8,377 nt of DNA from contig JAPKXP010000138.1 in NCBI GenBank assembly GCA_026394745.1, forward strand, positions 1 through 8,377. Direction: 5' to 3'. The stretch is from Candidatus Altarchaeota archaeon. Its GTDB lineage: Archaea > Altiarchaeota > Altiarchaeia > IMC4 > SCGC-AAA252-I15. How positions within the stretch are numbered: position 1 is the stretch's first letter; each line of letters starts with the position of its first letter. Shown piece by piece: positions 5,500-8,377 of the stretch. The position numbers were made by a program, and so were the translations under genes. The notes below the pieces were generated by a model. That model was not told the origin of the DNA. It searched no databases and saw only the letters and a list, made by a program, of their open reading frames with translations.

Positions 5500-6981
5500 T
5501 CAAACACCCCTCGGTCCGACTGGACTCTTAATCATCCTACTCCCTCCTTCAGTGGCTTCCAACAGCTTGAACTTTCCATCTTCTATCACCCTTACTAACC
5601 TTTTCCCCTCAAGCTCTTGTATCCGCTTTCTCGCTGTCGTCTTTGTTATATTAAATTTGTCGGTTATTCTTTTAAATGACGGTCTCTTCCCTGAGCTGTT
5701 TTCGTTGTATATGAACTCAAGCAGTTCGTAGAGCGGCTCGTTCAACACGGTCTTGTCCGCCTCGCTTAAGTCTTCGAGCTCTTGGAGTAGAATGTGCTTC
5801 TGTTCGGTCGTTAGTGTGTTAAGGTCCATGGAGATAGCTAGTATGCACTCGCTCGACACTATCATGTCGTTGAGCTGGTGTATGAATGTTAGCGTCTTTT
5901 CGAAGCCGTTCTCTGATATAAGGTAGTCAAGCCTCTCTAGGAGTAGTATCGAGTCGCCGTCATGGCCTATGAAGTCTTTTATTATGAGTAGGAGGCGTTC
6001 GAGTTCGTTCGGCGTTATGGACTTGTGTTCGGTCTCGATTGTGGTCATCCACAGTAGCGGCGTCGTCCTGAGTCCGTACTCGCTTCTAATCCGATCCGGC
6101 TTAGTCCGTATTATGCCGAGGCCGTGGTGTTTGTGTGCTATGTGTTCTTTGAATATCTCAAATCCTTTCTCCCCGCTGGCGTCTGATACGATGTAGCTGA
6201 AGCCTTTCTTCAGCCGGTATCTCAGCGGCTGTGCGTCCGTCCTCTTTTCTTCGAGGGGTATTATGTGTATGCCCCTAATCCTTGCCTCCATTATGAGTAT
6301 CGCTGCCGGGATTGCAAGCATAATGTTTCCTATCGACTGTAGCACGACTCCGACTAGTATGATGAAGTTCCGGTAGTTTTCTTCCGTCTGGGCGAGCTGG
6401 GCGTAGTCTCTAAGAAGCATGTTCAGCGGAAGGAGTATTGCTGCCAGCACTGTTATGGTGTATATGAGTTTGCTGTATCTCGGAACGTAGCTTCTTATTA
6501 TCTTTCCTATTATCAGGAATATCGGTACGAGAAGTACTGTCGAGGTGTTCTGCATTAATATGCCCCATGCTTCTATCGTGTTTATCCGCCCTCCCAGATA
6601 GGCGAGCGTAGGTATGGTTACTCCTAGTGTAGCCAGGACTTCGACTATGTCTTTTGTCTTGCCGATTTCTATCTTTTGGAACTTTAGTAGGTTGAGTGAT
6701 GCGTATGTTGCTAGGCCTACGCCTATGAGTAGTATCGTATCCAGTATTGCTTCGTGAAGGTATAACGTGTGTACTGTGGGGTGGCTCTGATATAATGCGA
6801 ATATGGGTTTTCCTACTGCCAGTATTGCTGCTATTGCCACGAGGTGCCATTTAGTCTTGAATTTAGTGTATCTTTCTATGTAGTATGCTAGTACCGTCAG
6901 TAATGCGAGTGGGAACGCCCATGCGATTACTCTCAGTGCGTTGGTTAATGTAACGAGTAAGTGCCAGTCTGGTTCTGGCAT
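5500..6981 (-). CDS. 7-TM membrane protein with DUF835 and winged-helix domains
   Basis: The 493-aa product has seven hydrophobic segments (about 9-33, 45-63, 77-99, 112-130, 142-162, 170-191, 203-232). Positive charges sit in loops 1, 3 and 5 and after TM7, which predicts N-out, C-in topology. A cytoplasmic domain at about 262-402 resembles archaeal DUF835: FSYIV, HGLGIIRTKP, TTPLLWMTT, ILLLERLDYLISENGF (a degenerate Walker-B-like strand) and ILAISMDLNTL. Residues about 412-475 form a winged helix-turn-helix (KRITDKFNITKTTARKRIQELEGKRLV, split here by the turn near Phe443). It is probably a membrane-tethered transcription regulator, sensing a ligand in the membrane or a phosphorylated partner. 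I prefer ATG 6981, with GGGTGG (6992-6987) 5 nt upstream; GTG 6990 could be a leaderless start, since TATA-based initiation falls near 6993. It is the first gene of the operon with the receiver and kinase. DUF835 has no established function. Confidence 0.85.
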   Translation of the reverse strand: MPEPDWHLLVTLTNALRVIAWAFPLALLTVLAYYIERYTKFKTKWHLVAIAAILAVGKPIFALYQSHPTVHTLYLHEAILDTILLIGVGLATYASLNLLKFQKIEIGKTKDIVEVLATLGVTIPTLAYLGGRINTIEAWGILMQNTSTVLLVPIFLIIGKIIRSYVPRYSKLIYTITVLAAILLPLNMLLRDYAQLAQTEENYRNFIILVGVVLQSIGNIMLAIPAAILIMEARIRGIHIIPLEEKRTDAQPLRYRLKKGFSYIVSDASGEKGFEIFKEHIAHKHHGLGIIRTKPDRIRSEYGLRTTPLLWMTTIETEHKSITPNELERLLLIIKDFIGHDGDSILLLERLDYLISENGFEKTLTFIHQLNDMIVSSECILAISMDLNTLTTEQKHILLQELEDLSEADKTVLNEPLYELLEFIYNENSSGKRPSFKRITDKFNITKTTARKRIQELEGKRLVRVIEDGKFKLLEATEGGSRMIKSPVGPRGV

Positions 6982-7013
6982 GTCAACCACCCGTTACATA
7001 TCGAGCATTACTA

Positions 7014-7024
7014 GGATATATACC
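7014..7024 (-). promoter_or_regulatory. TATA box of the 7-TM / receiver / kinase operon
   Basis: GGTATATATCC on the minus strand, preceded by an A-rich stretch that could serve as BRE, is the strongest TATA box in the window. Initiation about 26 nt downstream falls near 6993, just before the GTG (6990) and ATG (6981) start candidates. No internal promoter is needed for the receiver or kinase genes, whose starts abut the preceding stops. Three AGTGT elements lie upstream (minus strand, plus-coordinates 7032-7036, 7064-7068, 7075-7079). Confidence 0.65.
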
Positions 7025-7072
7025 TATTTTAACACTTTTTGCTATCCCTATTCTAGCCCTTTGACACTATAA

Positions 7073-7951
7073 TTACACTAAGCTTTCGAGGTACATGGTA
7101 TTATAATAACTCCTACCTGCTTTAGAAGCAGTATCCTTGAATCCGCGTAACCTAGCCAGCTTCTCCAGAATCTTGTCCGAGCCGCTCCCGTACTGCGCAG
7201 CCTTCTTACCCCTGTCTAAAACGGCTTTCGGGACTCCCTCCTTCTCAGCCAGTTTCCTCAGGATGAACTTTCTTATGAACCTTCGTTCTGAAAGCTCGTC
7301 AACGCAACTGTACTCCGGCTTCTCCCCAACTGAAAGCTCCTTAATCTTCAGTTCGAAAGGAATCTTCTCGACGTAATCCATAAAATCTTTACCCAGGTAC
7401 GGAAGCCTAAGTTCCACGCCGTTAGCCTTGTTGACCGCCCTGTCCCTGTCCAAGTTGTCCTCGTCGGCGTTCTCTATGTCTCTCTCAATCATCTTGACTA
7501 CAGCATCCTTGCCCTCCTTCACCATAAGTTCAATATACCTCCAGTAGCCGCCGAAGAGCTCGTCGCCGCCCTGCCCGCAAAGCATCACCTTCAGTCCGTC
7601 AGCCTTAGCCTGCTTGGACGTGTAGTGCATCGGGACTCCGACTCCGACTTTCAGAGGGCTTGGCGCCCCTACGGTTCGTACTAGTCTAGGCAGGTCTTTC
7701 TCCACGTCCTCCATCGAAAGCTCTATGAACTTTATCCTGAAGTCTACTTTATCCTCTATCTTTCTTGCGTACTCTATGTCCTGCGATTCCCCTATGCCGA
7801 TTATATAGGCTGTCGCGTCGCAGTGCCTGCTTGCCAGCGTGGCGATTAGCGTGCTGTCTACTCCAGCAGAGAATATAACCCCCATCCTCTTCTCACACTC
7901 CCTTTTCACGGATTCGTTCAAAAGCCTGCTTAATTCGCTGGTGTAGTCCAT
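7073..7951 (-). CDS. asparagine-synthase-like ATP-dependent amidotransferase, synthetase domain only
   Basis: This 292-aa protein matches the C-terminal AMP-forming synthetase half of asparagine synthase B. It would activate a carboxylate by adenylation and transfer ammonia. Visible motifs are the PP-loop FSAGVDSTLIATLA (27-40, with SAGVDS for the usual SGGxDS), LCGQGGDELFGGYWRY (124-139), VELRLPYLGKDF (179-190) and RGKKAAQYGSG (247-257), a pattern typical of archaeal members. The N-terminal glutaminase domain with its Cys2 is absent; the start at 7951 leaves no room for it, and a promoter-like box lies just upstream. The enzyme must use free ammonia or a separate glutaminase, or have another substrate. 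It is divergent from the metallo-beta-lactamase gene. Its stop lies 82 nt before the 7-TM frame (GTG 6990) with no clear terminator, so some readthrough into that operon is possible. Synthesis of asparagine itself is not proven. Confidence 0.88.
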   Translation of the reverse strand: MDYTSELSRLLNESVKRECEKRMGVIFSAGVDSTLIATLASRHCDATAYIIGIGESQDIEYARKIEDKVDFRIKFIELSMEDVEKDLPRLVRTVGAPSPLKVGVGVPMHYTSKQAKADGLKVMLCGQGGDELFGGYWRYIELMVKEGKDAVVKMIERDIENADEDNLDRDRAVNKANGVELRLPYLGKDFMDYVEKIPFELKIKELSVGEKPEYSCVDELSERRFIRKFILRKLAEKEGVPKAVLDRGKKAAQYGSGSDKILEKLARLRGFKDTASKAGRSYYNTMYLESLV

Positions 7952-7988
7952 GACTTTTATTCATACGATTCCAAATCCTAAAAATACG
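7952..7988. promoter_or_regulatory. 37-bp divergent promoter region with two near-leaderless starts
   Basis: Each strand of this short gap has one AT-rich TATA candidate. CTTTTAT (7954-7960) on the plus strand would start transcription near 7982, about 7 nt before the ATG at 7989. TATTTTTA (7986-7979) on the minus strand would start near 7957, about 6 nt before the ATG at 7951. Neither gene has a Shine-Dalgarno here. Each TATA box lies at the other promoter's start site, so the two should compete for initiation factors. Confidence 0.5.
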
Positions 7989-8377
7989 ATGGAATTCACC
8001 TTTCTCGGCGGCGCCCGCGAGGTCGGAAAGTCTTCAATCCTGCTTGAAAGCGACGACGCCAACATAATGTTCGATTCAGGGCTAAAGTTGACTGAGCCGC
8101 CGTCCTACCCGATGCAGGCTAGGGACGTGGATTTGCTGCTTCTTTCGCACTCTCACCTCGACCACTGCGGAAACATTCCTGCAGTCCACAAGAAGCAGAA
8201 GTTTCCGGTCTACTCCACTCAGGTTTCGCTTGAACTAAGCCACATACTGCAGCATGACTCCCTGAAGATAAACAAGCTGAAGGGTTATCCGGGCAGGTAC
8301 TCTGACGCCGACGTCGACCGCCTGCACGGCAGCGAGATTCCTGTCGAATATGGCGTTGACGTGCGCTTCCACAGGAA
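7989..8377 (+). CDS. metallo-beta-lactamase-fold protein, archaeal CPSF/RNase J-like, 5' part
   Basis: The first 129 residues of a protein that runs off the right edge. It opens with FTFLGGAREVGKSSILLE (3-20), has the motif-1 region IMFDSG (26-31), and then the metal-binding motif HSHLDH (54-59) followed by CGNIP, the hallmark of zinc metallo-beta-lactamases acting on nucleic acids. The GGAREVGKS opening resembles archaeal beta-CASP ribonucleases of the aCPSF/aRNase J groups, which process or degrade RNA in the cytoplasm. The beta-CASP and KH regions needed to tell the subgroups apart lie outside the window. ATG 7989 is the first start and lies near the predicted transcription start, so a leaderless message is likely. 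It is divergent from the asparagine-synthase-like gene. Confidence 0.85.
   Translation, partial: MEFTFLGGAREVGKSSILLESDDANIMFDSGLKLTEPPSYPMQARDVDLLLLSHSHLDHCGNIPAVHKKQKFPVYSTQVSLELSHILQHDSLKINKLKGYPGRYSDADVDRLHGSEIPVEYGVDVRFHR

Noticed and set aside
6410..6850. A 146-codon open frame on the minus strand inside the 7-TM gene.
   Set aside because: It is a shifted-frame shadow of the real gene. Its His/Arg/Ser/Thr-rich composition resembles no protein family, and the real frame has clear membrane segments.
884..7055. The 13-mer TATCCCTATTCTA occurs at 884-896 (before dph2) and 7043-7055 (before the 7-TM operon), suggesting island boundaries or a shared operator.
   Set aside because: One chance 13-mer match is expected at about this rate in 8.4 kb. 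The match does not extend on either side, and its position relative to each promoter differs.
1143..7072. A transposon or integrative element with terminal inverted repeats, target duplication or tRNA attachment site.
   Set aside because: I found no transposase or integrase, no matching ends at 1143-1165 and 6991-7080, and no tRNA. The island reading rests on the dph2 break alone.

Overview
The window looks archaeal. Supporting signs are an archaeal-type Dph2 start (diphthamide synthesis), TATA-box promoters lying about 25-30 nt from start codons, GGTGA-type ribosome binding sites, a DUF835 protein (an archaeal family), a glutaminase-less archaeal asparagine-synthase-like protein, and a CPSF/aRNase J-like metallo-beta-lactamase. 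The RsuA-type pseudouridine synthase is a mostly bacterial family, seen in scattered archaeal lineages. I cannot name the lineage; a DPANN or deep euryarchaeal genome would fit.

Layout. (1) Positions 1-1161, plus strand: the tail of an unidentified gene, an RsuA/RluB/E/F-family pseudouridine synthase, and the first 85 codons of dph2 with its own promoter. dph2 stops abruptly just after its conserved HFGH motif, about a quarter of the way through. (2) Positions 1143-6990, minus strand: a signalling block. Reading in its own direction it holds a 7-TM / DUF835 / winged-helix membrane regulator, a stand-alone receiver domain and a 1196-aa cytoplasmic histidine kinase with seven PAS domains, all tightly coupled. 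Next come three 11-bp direct repeats just upstream of a TATA box, and then two small genes of 24 and 64 codons. (3) Positions 7073-7951, minus strand: an asparagine-synthase-like gene, divergent from the start of the metallo-beta-lactamase gene (7989 to the window end).

How it may work together (inference). The kinase would sense an intracellular, possibly redox or metal-linked, signal through its PAS domains, two of which carry Cys/His clusters. It would phosphorylate the receiver. The membrane-tethered winged-helix protein is the only DNA-binding candidate in the operon. The phased repeats next to the small-gene promoter are a plausible target site. The block appears to have replaced or displaced most of dph2, so it may be an acquired or rearranged signalling island. 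An assembly join is the main alternative for that junction.

No CRISPR array, tRNA, rRNA, transposase or integrase was recognised.
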